DNA of 64,000 nt from an uncultured Porphyromonadaceae bacterium (GTDB taxonomy: Bacteria > Bacteroidota > Bacteroidia > Bacteroidales > Muribaculaceae): positions 124,001 to 188,000 of the forward strand of contig CABUVO010000003.1 of assembly GCA_902495075.1 (NCBI GenBank), read 5' to 3'. This document shows, piece after piece, positions 18,104 through 25,426 of the stretch (its first letter is position 1; each line of letters begins with the position of its first letter). The notes below the pieces were generated by a model, which worked only from the letters and a program-made list of their open reading frames with translations, had not been told where the DNA came from and searched no databases. The translations under genes were made by a program, and so were the position numbers.

Positions 18104-18448
18104 ATGAAAGAATTATTGAAAAACCTTCAAGATTTAATTTTGCTGTCGATGGGGCTACTACCGGTAGTTTACCATATCGATGCATTCTACTACATAATCT
18201 GTGCTGTAATTCTTTTGTCGGGTTTAGCATACTTGTGGATTGCAATTAAAAGATTTAAGGAGAATGATGGCATATATAGGCAAAAGAATACGATTAATGA
18301 GTTAAAAACAATTGTCCTCCTTGTGTATGGACTAACAATCAGCTATTCCATGTCTTGGAATAATTTTACCTATATTTGGATTTTTCTCCTGGTAATAGAA
18401 CTTGCTTATATTTTATTACCTATCCCAAAAAGTAATAATTGCACTTAA
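18104..18448 (+). CDS. Small multi-pass membrane protein, unknown
   Basis: A 114-residue protein with about four hydrophobic segments (near residues 8-24, 28-48, 67-85 and 88-107) separated by a charged loop KRFKENDGIYRQKN. I do not recognise the family. The preceding 187 bases are AT-rich with no clear promoter match. The gene is AT-rich like the 3' half of the TPR regulator upstream and may have arrived with it. Confidence 0.55.
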   Translation: MKELLKNLQDLILLSMGLLPVVYHIDAFYYIICAVILLSGLAYLWIAIKRFKENDGIYRQKNTINELKTIVLLVYGLTISYSMSWNNFTYIWIFLLVIELAYILLPIPKSNNCT

Positions 18449-18484
18449 ATCAGTACAAATTGCTATTATATTAAATAAATTTTA

Positions 18485-18492
18485 TATTTTTG
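18485..18492 (+). promoter_or_regulatory. Candidate -7 element upstream of the leucine-rich-repeat gene
   Basis: TATTTTTG followed by C matches TAnnTTTG. A poor -33 match (ATTG at 18459-18462) lies 22 bp upstream. The leader would be about 155 nt. Confidence 0.35.
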
Positions 18493-18653
18493 CAATAGAA
18501 GAATACGATTCAACCAGCAATCTAACACTATAGATATAGAATACACTACATATTAATGGAATAATAGTATTTCATATATTTACCAACATACTCTTTGAGA
18601 GCTTTATCAAGAAGAAAATAATAATAACTTTGTTTAACCTAAATATTTTTGCT

Positions 18654-19814
18654 ATGAGACGGAATCTAACCAGACTTTTATGCTGTTGCCTCGCGTGCCT
18701 GGGGTGCGACTTGTTTGCTGCGGAGATGAGCGGCGATGTTATGTATCGTGATTTTACAACTACGGAATATGGTCAGTTGGAGGAACTGGCACAAGGCACC
18801 GGAGACTCTTTGGATTCCATAGCTGTGAAGGGCGCTTTCGGTAAAGAGGATTTCTTGACCGTGAGGAAGTGGATAAAGGAGGGCAGACTGCGTGTGGTGA
18901 ATCTTGAAAATGCAAGGATCGAGAACAACGAGATTCCCGACGGCATCTTTGAAAGCACTTCCATCCATAGGATTATCCTTCCGGATGGTGTCGAGACTAT
19001 CGGGAAAGGAGCTTTCCAGTTCTCCCCTCTTCGCGACATCAACTTTCCGGCTTCTATAAAAAGTATAGGTATGTCATGTTTTCGCGATTGCATCCATCTC
19101 GGACCATCCGTAACACTTCCGCCCATGCTCCAAGAAATTGAATATGCCACATTCTTAGGCTGCAACAGCATAGAGAAGGTTGAGATTCCTGACGGGGTAG
19201 AAAAGATCGGAGACTCGGCTTTTGAACACTGCGTGAAACTCAGGAATATCAAATTTCCTGAAAGTCTGTTTGCGATGGGATCTCAGGCGTTCTTCTACGG
19301 TATAGCACTTGAAGAGATTGAACTTCCCTCCGAATTAAGAATCATGGGGCAATCCTGTTTTTCCACAAACCTTGCTCTTAAACGCATTGTTTGCAATGCT
19401 GCTGTTCCTCCCGTGGCAATAAACACCATGATCAACGGTGGCGCGGATTTCTATTATTACGCTTTTAACAATGACACACCCAGAGACATACCTGTATATG
19501 TGCCGGATGAATCGGTAAAGGATTATAAAAATGTATTAGGATGGGATTATTTCACAAATATACTTCCAAAAGGCTCCATGTCGGGTATCAACAACGTGGC
19601 AATGAGCCAACAAGCTACGGTAACTGTAAACGGTGATCGCATCAGAGTCGTTACACCCGAAGGCAGTAGCCTCCAGCCGGTTCACATCTCATCCATTGCC
19701 GGAATCGGAATCTATTCAGGTGAAGTTTGTGGAGAATTTGTTTCCGAACCTCTTGCCTCCGGCATCTATGTAGTGAAATGCGGCACACAGACCCATAAAC
19801 TTATGGTTCGCTGA
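18654..19814 (+). CDS. BspA-type leucine-rich-repeat secreted protein with C-terminal sorting-like domain
   Basis: The protein starts at the ATG at 18654, because MRRNLTRLLCCCLACLG begins a proper signal peptide; an in-frame TTG 24 bases upstream does not. Residues about 90-270 hold five to six LRR_5 units of the type IGDSAFEHCVKLRNIKFPESL. The last 75 residues (HISSIAGIGIYSGE, then LASGIYVVKCGTQTHKLMVR) resemble type IX secretion or Por sorting domains. It is probably displayed on or released from the cell surface, where BspA-type repeats often bind host or microbial ligands. The ligand is unknown. Confidence 0.8.
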   Translation: MRRNLTRLLCCCLACLGCDLFAAEMSGDVMYRDFTTTEYGQLEELAQGTGDSLDSIAVKGAFGKEDFLTVRKWIKEGRLRVVNLENARIENNEIPDGIFESTSIHRIILPDGVETIGKGAFQFSPLRDINFPASIKSIGMSCFRDCIHLGPSVTLPPMLQEIEYATFLGCNSIEKVEIPDGVEKIGDSAFEHCVKLRNIKFPESLFAMGSQAFFYGIALEEIELPSELRIMGQSCFSTNLALKRIVCNAAVPPVAINTMINGGADFYYYAFNNDTPRDIPVYVPDESVKDYKNVLGWDYFTNILPKGSMSGINNVAMSQQATVTVNGDRIRVVTPEGSSLQPVHISSIAGIGIYSGEVCGEFVSEPLASGIYVVKCGTQTHKLMVR

Positions 19815-19830
19815 TATAATTAAAGAATTA

Positions 19831-19862
19831 TTTCCGTAATTGGGAATAATTCACTAATTTTG
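19831..19862 (+). promoter_or_regulatory. Promoter for fabD
   Basis: TAATTTTG (19855-19862) matches the -7 consensus. TTTC (19831-19834) sits at the -33 position with a 20-bp spacer, three of four bases matching. Confidence 0.65.
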
Positions 19863-19863
19863 C

Positions 19864-19901
19864 GGACGGAAATGGCTCAGAGTCATTTCCGTCCATATTT
19901 T
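19864..19901 (+). terminator. Terminator-like hairpin abutting the fabD -7 box
   Basis: GGACGGAAATG (19864-19874) pairs perfectly with CATTTCCGTCC (19884-19894) around a 9-nt loop. ATATTTTTTT follows. It starts 2 bases after the -7 element, so a fabD transcript starting near 19869 would lack part of the stem. It probably ends transcripts from the leucine-rich-repeat gene. Confidence 0.7.
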
Positions 19902-19931
19902 TTTGAACAACAAAAAATTATTATAACAGGA

Positions 19932-20810
19932 ATGAAAGCTTATGTATTCCCGGGCCAGGGTGCCCAGTTTGTCGGCATGGGCAAAGACCTTTACGACAAC
20001 AATCCCGAAGCAAATGAGTATTTCGAAAAAGCCAATGATATCTTAGGCTTCCGTATCACCGACCTGATGTTTGAAGGCACAGAGGATGATCTGAAGCAGA
20101 CAAAAGTAACTCAGCCTGCAATCTTCCTCCACAGTGTACTTCTCGCAAAGAGCCTCGGTGACGAGTTCAAGCCCGACATGGTTGCCGGGCATAGCCTTGG
20201 CGAGTTCTCAGCACTCGTGGCAGCCGGCGCCCTCAGCTTTGAAGAGGGTCTGAAGCTCGTGTCAAAACGTGCTCACGCCATGCAGAAGGCTTGCGAACTT
20301 CGTCCCTCCACAATGGCGGCTGTCCTCGCTCTACCCGACGAGAAAGTAGAGGAACTCTGCGCAGAGGTTGACGATATTGTCGCTCCCGCCAACTACAACT
20401 GCCCCGGTCAGGTGGTTATCTCCGGCACAATGGAGGGTATCGATGCAGCTTGCGAGAAGATGCTCGCCGCCGGTGCAAAACGCGCAATGAAGCTTAAGGT
20501 GGGTGGTGCATTCCACAGCCCTCTCATGCAACCCGCACAGGAAGAACTTGCAGAAGCTATCGCAGAGGCGAAATTCAGCACACCTGTATGCCCCGTTTAC
20601 CAGAATGTTGACGGCAAACCCCACACTGATCCCGAAGAGATCAAAGCCAACCTCATCAAACAGCTCACAGCTCCCGTGCGCTGGACATACGACGTAGAGG
20701 CAATGATTGCCGACGGCGCTGACGAGTTTATCGAGCTCGGTCCGGGTGCTGTGCTCCAGGGTCTTGTGAAGAAAATCAACCGCGAAGTCGCCACTTCCGG
20801 GAAACAGTAA
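19932..20810 (+). CDS. fabD: Malonyl-CoA:ACP transacylase
   Basis: A 292-residue enzyme that loads malonyl groups onto acyl carrier protein for fatty-acid synthesis. The ATG at 19932 gives the conserved MKAYVFPGQGAQFVGMGKDL; an upstream TTG reading lies in the terminator hairpin and is rejected. The nucleophile Ser 88 is in AGHSLGEFSALVAAGAL. The catalytic His is in GGAFHSPLM, and VYQNVDG and ELGPGAVLQGLVKKI follow as in the family. A heptamer array starts soon after the stop. Confidence 0.97.
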   Translation: MKAYVFPGQGAQFVGMGKDLYDNNPEANEYFEKANDILGFRITDLMFEGTEDDLKQTKVTQPAIFLHSVLLAKSLGDEFKPDMVAGHSLGEFSALVAAGALSFEEGLKLVSKRAHAMQKACELRPSTMAAVLALPDEKVEELCAEVDDIVAPANYNCPGQVVISGTMEGIDAACEKMLAAGAKRAMKLKVGGAFHSPLMQPAQEELAEAIAEAKFSTPVCPVYQNVDGKPHTDPEEIKANLIKQLTAPVRWTYDVEAMIADGADEFIELGPGAVLQGLVKKINREVATSGKQ

Positions 20811-20815
20811 TAAAT

Positions 20816-20914
20816 AATGTGGAATGTTAAATGTGAAATGTGTAATGGAATCGACACAAATATTTGAATTTCGATTCAAACATTTAACATTAAACATTCA
20901 ACATTAAACATTAA
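20816..20914 (+). repeat. Inverted pair of heptamer arrays (AATGTNN, then ACATTNA)
   Basis: AATGTGG, AATGTTA, AATGTGA, AATGTGT and AATGGAA (20816-20850) are mirrored by ACATTTA, ACATTAA, ACATTCA, ACATTAA, ACATTAA (20880-20914). AATGT and ACATT are reverse complements, so the arms can pair across a 29-nt centre that has its own AATCGA/TCGATT pairing. It fills the fabD-asd gap. Confidence 0.82.
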
Positions 20915-20920
20915 TCTGAA

Positions 20921-21940
20921 ATGAACATTGCAATTGTTGGAGCAAGTGGTGCTGTAGGTCAGGAGTTTCTGCGCGTCCTTGACGAGCAGAACTTTCCTAT
21001 CGACAACATGCGCCTCTTCGGGTCCAAGCGAAGCGCCGGGAGCTCGCGCACATTCCGCGGCAAGGAATACGTGATTGAGGAATTGACACATGATTCCGAT
21101 TTCTCCGGCATCGACATCGCATTCACTTCTGCCGGTGCTTCCACCTCCAAGGAGTTTGCCGAAGTCATCACGCGCCATGGCGCACTGATGATCGACAACA
21201 GTTCGGCATTCCGCATGGACGATGACGTGCCCTTGGTTGTGCCGGAAGTAAACGGAGAGGATGCACTGGTTCGTCCGCGCAATATCATCGGTAATCCAAA
21301 CTGCACCACCATCCAGATGGTTGTGGCATTGAAACCGATTGACAATCTCAGCCATATCCGCCGCGTGCGTGTTGCCACATATCAGGCAGCCAGCGGAGCC
21401 GGAGCGGCAGCGATGGAGGAACTGAAGGTGCAGACAGCGCAGTTAAGCCGTGGCGAAGAACCGACAGTGGAGAAATTCAAATACCAGTTGGCGTTCAACG
21501 TCATTCCTCATGTAGATGTTTTCACTGAAAACGACTACACCAAAGAGGAGATGAAGATGTTTAACGAGACACGCAAGATAATGCACTCCGACATACGCGT
21601 GTCCGCCACATGCGTACGCGTTCCCGTTCTCCGCGCCCACAGCGAGGCAATTTGGGTTGAGACAGAATCTCCGCTTAGCTGCGAGGCTGTGCGCAAGGCA
21701 TTCGAAGAAGCTCCTGGTCTGGTTGTTATGGAAGAGAAAAATGGTGAGAAATTCTATCCCATGCCTCTACATATCGCTGACAAGGATCCTGTATACGTAG
21801 GCAGACTTCGCAAAGACCTTTGCGACGACTGCGGACTCAGTTTCTGGGTCGTAGGAGACCAGATAAAGAAAGGCGCTGCCCTCAACGCTGTGCAGATTGC
21901 GCAGTGGCTGCTTGCCCACGATCCCCAATTCAAAAACTGA
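20921..21940 (+). CDS. asd: Aspartate-semialdehyde dehydrogenase
   Basis: A 339-residue NADP-dependent enzyme that reduces aspartyl phosphate to the semialdehyde, feeding lysine/diaminopimelate, threonine and methionine synthesis. The N-terminal Rossmann motif is VGASGAVGQEFLRVL. The catalytic Cys 128 sits in GNPNCTTIQ. The substrate-binding region TYQAASGAGAAAMEEL and the ATCVRVPVLRAHSEAIWVE segment match the family. A very strong terminator follows. Confidence 0.97.
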   Translation: MNIAIVGASGAVGQEFLRVLDEQNFPIDNMRLFGSKRSAGSSRTFRGKEYVIEELTHDSDFSGIDIAFTSAGASTSKEFAEVITRHGALMIDNSSAFRMDDDVPLVVPEVNGEDALVRPRNIIGNPNCTTIQMVVALKPIDNLSHIRRVRVATYQAASGAGAAAMEELKVQTAQLSRGEEPTVEKFKYQLAFNVIPHVDVFTENDYTKEEMKMFNETRKIMHSDIRVSATCVRVPVLRAHSEAIWVETESPLSCEAVRKAFEEAPGLVVMEEKNGEKFYPMPLHIADKDPVYVGRLRKDLCDDCGLSFWVVGDQIKKGAALNAVQIAQWLLAHDPQFKN

Positions 21941-21953
21941 TTTACGTTATATC

Positions 21954-21998
21954 TATCAAGAAGCATCGGGATATCCCGATGCTTCTTGATATTTTTTT
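21954..21998 (+). terminator. Terminator after asd
   Basis: The 38-nt segment 21954-21991 is perfectly self-complementary (arms beginning TATCAAGAAGCATCGGG). A run of T follows. This is the strongest hairpin in the window. Confidence 0.92.
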
Positions 21999-22245
21999 AA
22001 GATAATTTTTTCGTAAGTAAGTAAGAATAATTAATGCACATATAAAACGCTGTTATTTTTGAGATGTTTTTGCCGCGTAATGAAGGAGCATATAGGCATA
22101 TGCGACTGAATTACAAGGTAAAAACAACCAAAAAGAACAAGTTTTATAGTGCAAGATTTCATTACTTACATATATCGTTTAATTTTTATTACTTACTTAA
22201 TAAATTTAAACAGTTTCTAAGCCATCTAATAAATTATTCAACTTT

Positions 22246-22809
22246 ATGAAAGACATTAAAAAAGTCATCCTTCTGTGCATAGCTGTTTTATGCATGGCAA
22301 CAACTAATGCAGCAAACGTAATTCCCGACGGGCTTTATTACATCTTCTCTGCTGTTGACGGCAACTACACGATAGACGACAACGGCAGCGGAGTTTACAA
22401 CGGCAATAATATCCATTTATGGAAATTGAATAAAACGAAAGCGCAGCAATGGAGAGTTGAAAACCGCAATGGTGCAATTATAATCCGCAGCGCACTAAAC
22501 AATAATTTTGTAATTGATGATAATGGTTCAAACGCATTCAACGGAAACAATATCCATCTTTGGGAATACAATGGTTCCAACGCCCAATTGTGGTATCCTC
22601 AAAAAGTTGATTCGCGTCGCGAACTTTATGTTTTGCGAAGTGCTGTAAACAGGAATTATGTTATTGACCTTAACGGAAGCAATGCCACTGACGGAAACAA
22701 TATCCATCTGTGGGAATACAACGGAAGCAACGCTCAGAAATGGATTTTCATGAGAGTCGGTGACGTTGAATTCACCGATGCCTTCTGGGACTCCCTCTTC
22801 GGATTGTGA
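22246..22809 (+). CDS. Secreted ricin-type beta-trefoil lectin protein
   Basis: A 187-residue protein with a signal peptide to about residue 23 (ATTNAAN). A single beta-trefoil follows with three near-identical repeats, each NGNNIHLW (or DGNNIHLW) and ending in QxW: KAQQW, NAQLW and NAQKW. This is the RICIN/CBM13-like carbohydrate-binding fold. No catalytic domain is attached, so it is probably a secreted or surface sugar-binding protein. Repeats two and three share HLWEYNGSNAQ, suggesting recent internal duplication. The preceding 21992-22245 gap is AT-rich, with a TATTTTTG box at 22054-22061 that could be the promoter. Confidence 0.8.
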   Translation: MKDIKKVILLCIAVLCMATTNAANVIPDGLYYIFSAVDGNYTIDDNGSGVYNGNNIHLWKLNKTKAQQWRVENRNGAIIIRSALNNNFVIDDNGSNAFNGNNIHLWEYNGSNAQLWYPQKVDSRRELYVLRSAVNRNYVIDLNGSNATDGNNIHLWEYNGSNAQKWIFMRVGDVEFTDAFWDSLFGL

Positions 22810-22825
22810 TTTACCGCACCCGCCG

Positions 22826-22978
22826 CTGAAAGATATTTTGAAAACACCTTTACCCCAGATGACGCACGTCAGCGGACACAAGGCGCAAAAGATCTTCATG
22901 ATCGACATCAAGCTATCCTCCGAAGAGATAGCTTACGAAATCGACACCATGTCCAAGAAAGAGAATGATCTGTGGTAA
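22826..22978 (+). pseudogene. Possible gene remnant after the ricin-type lectin
   Basis: In a different frame from the lectin gene, this stretch reads a coherent helical C-terminus (KIFMIDIKLSSEEIAYEIDTM) and ends at a TAA at 22976-22978. It lacks its own good start. I do not recognise the family. It may be a truncated gene left where the accessory region begins. Confidence 0.25.
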
Positions 22979-23035
22979 AATTCAGCGCTGAAATGTTAAA
23001 AATATCCTCAAAGTGAACTTTGGAGGCTGCAAAGC

Positions 23036-23066
23036 ATTGTAATTCCAAAATAAAATGCTAAATTTG
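23036..23066 (+). promoter_or_regulatory. Promoter of the Abi-retron operon
   Basis: TAAATTTG at 23059-23066 matches the -7 consensus. ATTG at 23036-23039 sits 19 bp upstream as a near -33 box. The start site would be near 23073, giving a 58-nt leader. Confidence 0.6.
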
Positions 23067-23076
23067 CACTCAATAT

Positions 23077-23119
23077 GACCTCCCACGCTTCCCGTAAGAT
23101 TAGCGCACCCGGGGAGGTC
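23077..23119 (+). promoter_or_regulatory. GC-rich structured leader before the Abi_2 gene
   Basis: GACCTCCC (23077-23084) pairs perfectly with GGGAGGTC (23112-23119). Inside, CGCT (23086-23089) can pair with AGCG (23102-23105). It is the most GC-rich patch in an AT-rich region and ends 11 bases before the Abi_2 ATG, so it may limit translation. Confidence 0.5.
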
Positions 23120-23130
23120 TTCGAGTTTAT

Positions 23131-24081
23131 ATGGACTACACAAAACGCCCACTTACCCTGCATCAGCAGGTGGAAAAACTGCGGAGCCGTGGGTTGCTCA
23201 TTGACGACGAGCAACTTGCGGAGCGTTACTTGTCCAACATTAGCTACTATCGTTTCAGAGCATATACCTATCCATTTCAAAATAATTCAAATCCTGAAAA
23301 AGACCATAGATTCGAGAAAGATGATATATATTTCTCGGACATAGTTGATTTATATTGCTTTGACCGGAGGCTTCGCTCATTGATGTTTAATGCAATTGAA
23401 AAGATTGAAGTGGCAGTGAGAGCAAAGATTGTTCAAGCATATTCTGAGGCAACAGGCAATAGTCATTGGTTTAATGACCGAAGTTTATATAAACACAAAG
23501 ATATAGTTGACCGCGAAGGGCAACAAACCACTGCCTATGATTTGCTAATGAAAGACATCAAAGGTGAAATCAAACGCAGCAATGAGGATTTTATCAAGCA
23601 TTATTATAGTAAATATGATAATCCTTCTCTTCCTCCAGCATGGATGACACTTGAGGTCTTGTCACTCGGCACATTAAGTAAACTGTATCAGTTGTTGAAG
23701 AAATCATCCCAAAAGAAGGCAATAGCCAAGCAATTTGGGCTAAACGATGACCGTGTTTTCTCCAACTGGCTTCATGCGATTGCAGTATGGAGAAACTGTT
23801 GCGCACATCATAGCCGTGTATGGAATCGGAGGTGCATCATAAATCTTAAAATGCCAACTAATACTGATTTTCCATTTTTGGATAGGCAAACGTTAAATTC
23901 CATGCATCCCAACAAAGTGTTTACTGTTCTTTGTTGCATAAAATATATAAGCAATATCATCAGCCCGGATAGTGATTTGAAGCGAAATATACTTTCAATC
24001 ATTGGAGATGGTGGTAATTTGTTAAACTTGCAAGAAATGGGGTTCCCTAAAAATTGGAAGTTTCTTGATGTATGGAAATGA
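23131..24081 (+). CDS. Abi_2 family (AbiD/AbiF-like) HEPN protein
   Basis: A 316-residue protein of the Abi_2 family (PF07751). The N-terminus KRPLTLHQQVEKLRSRGLLI and YLSNISYYRFRAY are the standard family opening. FDRRLRSLMFNAIEKIEVAVR lies near residues 78-97. The HEPN RNase motif RxxxxH appears as RNCCAH at 221-226, within VWRNCCAHHSRVWNR. Abi_2 proteins give abortive infection, probably by cutting RNA. Only 10 bases separate it from the PRTase-type gene and the same promoter serves both, so it is likely part of the retron operon rather than a chance neighbour. Base composition is AT-rich compared with core genes. Confidence 0.9.
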   Translation: MDYTKRPLTLHQQVEKLRSRGLLIDDEQLAERYLSNISYYRFRAYTYPFQNNSNPEKDHRFEKDDIYFSDIVDLYCFDRRLRSLMFNAIEKIEVAVRAKIVQAYSEATGNSHWFNDRSLYKHKDIVDREGQQTTAYDLLMKDIKGEIKRSNEDFIKHYYSKYDNPSLPPAWMTLEVLSLGTLSKLYQLLKKSSQKKAIAKQFGLNDDRVFSNWLHAIAVWRNCCAHHSRVWNRRCIINLKMPTNTDFPFLDRQTLNSMHPNKVFTVLCCIKYISNIISPDSDLKRNILSIIGDGGNLLNLQEMGFPKNWKFLDVWK

Positions 24082-24091
24082 CAATTAGAAG

Positions 24092-25282
24092 ATGAAACTT
24101 TCGCAAGAGCAACAAAGACGAATTGAGGATTGTATTGAATTTAGGTTTTATTCAAGCCTCAGATTCAGTATGATTACAGATTGGCTTCGGAATTTTGATG
24201 ATAGTGAAATTGATATGGCTATATCAATTTTAGAACATATCGACTATTATCGCACTGAAGATATTTCGTCTATTTTGATGAATGGCCTGGATAAGCTATT
24301 GGCAACAAAAAAGAAATTACATTTTGTTGCAGTTGGACAACCTGGGAAAAGTGGTGGTCATATACTTTATTATGTAAAAAATCTGTTTAAGTATTCACCT
24401 TATAATAAATATACTAATAGAAATTTCTATTGGAATCTTTCTGACATTGACTGCTCAAAATTAACACAAGACGATGAGTTAATTTTTGTTGATGATATCA
24501 TTGGTTCAGGCAATACCCATTATGAAGAAATTATTAATGCAGGTTTTCCAGAGAAGCGAAATTTCAGTATTGGATTGTTGGCAGTAATAATTAATAAGAA
24601 AGGCAAATCATTTTTAAAAAGGAAATTTCCTGAATTAGAGATTTATGGCGAATTCAAGGTTGATGTATTTGATGATGAGCAAAGGCTATTCGGTACTCGA
24701 ATCAGGACTAAGGCTATACGAGAATTTGCATATAAATACGGGAAAGGACTTGATGCTAAAAATCCGTTAGGTTATAAGAATAGTCAGATGTTAGTGATTT
24801 TTGCTCACTCAGTACCAAACAATACTCTTCCAATTATATGGAAAGATACAAAAGAATGGAATGCGTTGGTTCCGAGATCTCATTTTATAAAGAATGAAAG
24901 AGCCTTCAATAATAGACAGGATAATACTAGATGGCTGGTTGGATTAAAGAATCTCTTTAAAGTGAATCCAGATAATCCAAAGGGACTATTTGGTACGGAG
25001 GAATACGCACTTCTATATGTCCTTAGAGGTCTGTACAAAGGGAAATTATTACCGGTGATTGCTAATGAAATGAGCATTCCTTTACATGAATTAGATAAGA
25101 TATACCTTGATGGAATAAATAGAGGGTTGTGGGATAAGCATGGCAGTTTAAGTATTATTGCAAAGTCGGAATTAGATCAGGTGATGAAAAGAATGAATTA
25201 CCATAATTCTGACAACGTAATCAATGACTACAACGAAATACATGAAATTTATATACCGCCGACTTTCAGGGAACTAACATGA
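24092..25282 (+). CDS. Retron-associated PRTase-like effector with C-terminal winged-helix-like region
   Basis: A 396-residue cytoplasmic protein. Residues about 75-210 have a phosphoribosyltransferase pattern: HFVAVGQPGKSGGH, then the PRPP-loop-like LIFVDDIIGSGNT (about 131-142). This matches the PRTase-CE type described in prokaryotic conflict systems, which I recall as a retron partner. The C-terminal 100 residues (LLYVLRGLYKGKLLPVIAN, then LDKIYLDGINRGLWDKHGSLSI) look like a winged helix. It precedes the retron RNA directly: its stop codon overlaps the a1 repeat. By analogy it is the toxic effector held in check by the RT-msDNA complex. The substrate is unknown. Confidence 0.72.
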   Translation: MKLSQEQQRRIEDCIEFRFYSSLRFSMITDWLRNFDDSEIDMAISILEHIDYYRTEDISSILMNGLDKLLATKKKLHFVAVGQPGKSGGHILYYVKNLFKYSPYNKYTNRNFYWNLSDIDCSKLTQDDELIFVDDIIGSGNTHYEEIINAGFPEKRNFSIGLLAVIINKKGKSFLKRKFPELEIYGEFKVDVFDDEQRLFGTRIRTKAIREFAYKYGKGLDAKNPLGYKNSQMLVIFAHSVPNNTLPIIWKDTKEWNALVPRSHFIKNERAFNNRQDNTRWLVGLKNLFKVNPDNPKGLFGTEEYALLYVLRGLYKGKLLPVIANEMSIPLHELDKIYLDGINRGLWDKHGSLSIIAKSELDQVMKRMNYHNSDNVINDYNEIHEIYIPPTFRELT

Positions 25283-25426
25283 TGATTATAGATTCCTTTA
25301 ATCGTAAATCCGATTGTCCGTGTTCCGGGAACATGGATTGGTTAAAACAGTTTTATACTGCCATTTGGCTACACGCTGGCGCGGCAGCCAAGTGCCACTC
25401 CGTGGCACAAACGTATAGTTATCATG
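25278..25426 (+). ncRNA. Retron msr-msd RNA
   Basis: A 13-bp inverted repeat brackets this interval: a1 CATGATGATTATA (25278-25290) and a2 TATAGTTATCATG (25414-25426), with 11 Watson-Crick and 2 G-U pairs. A G at 25291 lies just after a1, where the branching guanosine of retrons sits. Between are a 9-bp stem-loop (25317-25325 with 25329-25337, loop CGG), a TTGGCT/AGCCAA stem (25365-25370 with 25386-25391), and a perfect GTGCCAC/GTGGCAC hairpin (25392-25408). The a2 arm includes the RT start codon and a1 overlaps the effector stop codon. The exact msr/msd border cannot be set by eye. Confidence 0.78.

Noticed and set aside
18630..18653. TTG start for the leucine-rich-repeat gene
   Set aside because: It would add eight residues before the signal peptide; the ATG at 18654 starts the signal directly.
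19860..19931. TTG start extending fabD by 24 residues
   Set aside because: The added codons are made by the terminator hairpin and -7 box; FabD homologues begin at the MKAYVFPGQG residues.
22064..22249. 61-residue frame before the ricin-type lectin
   Set aside because: It lies in the probable leader, has low-complexity Phe/Tyr/Lys composition from AT-rich DNA and ends inside the lectin start.
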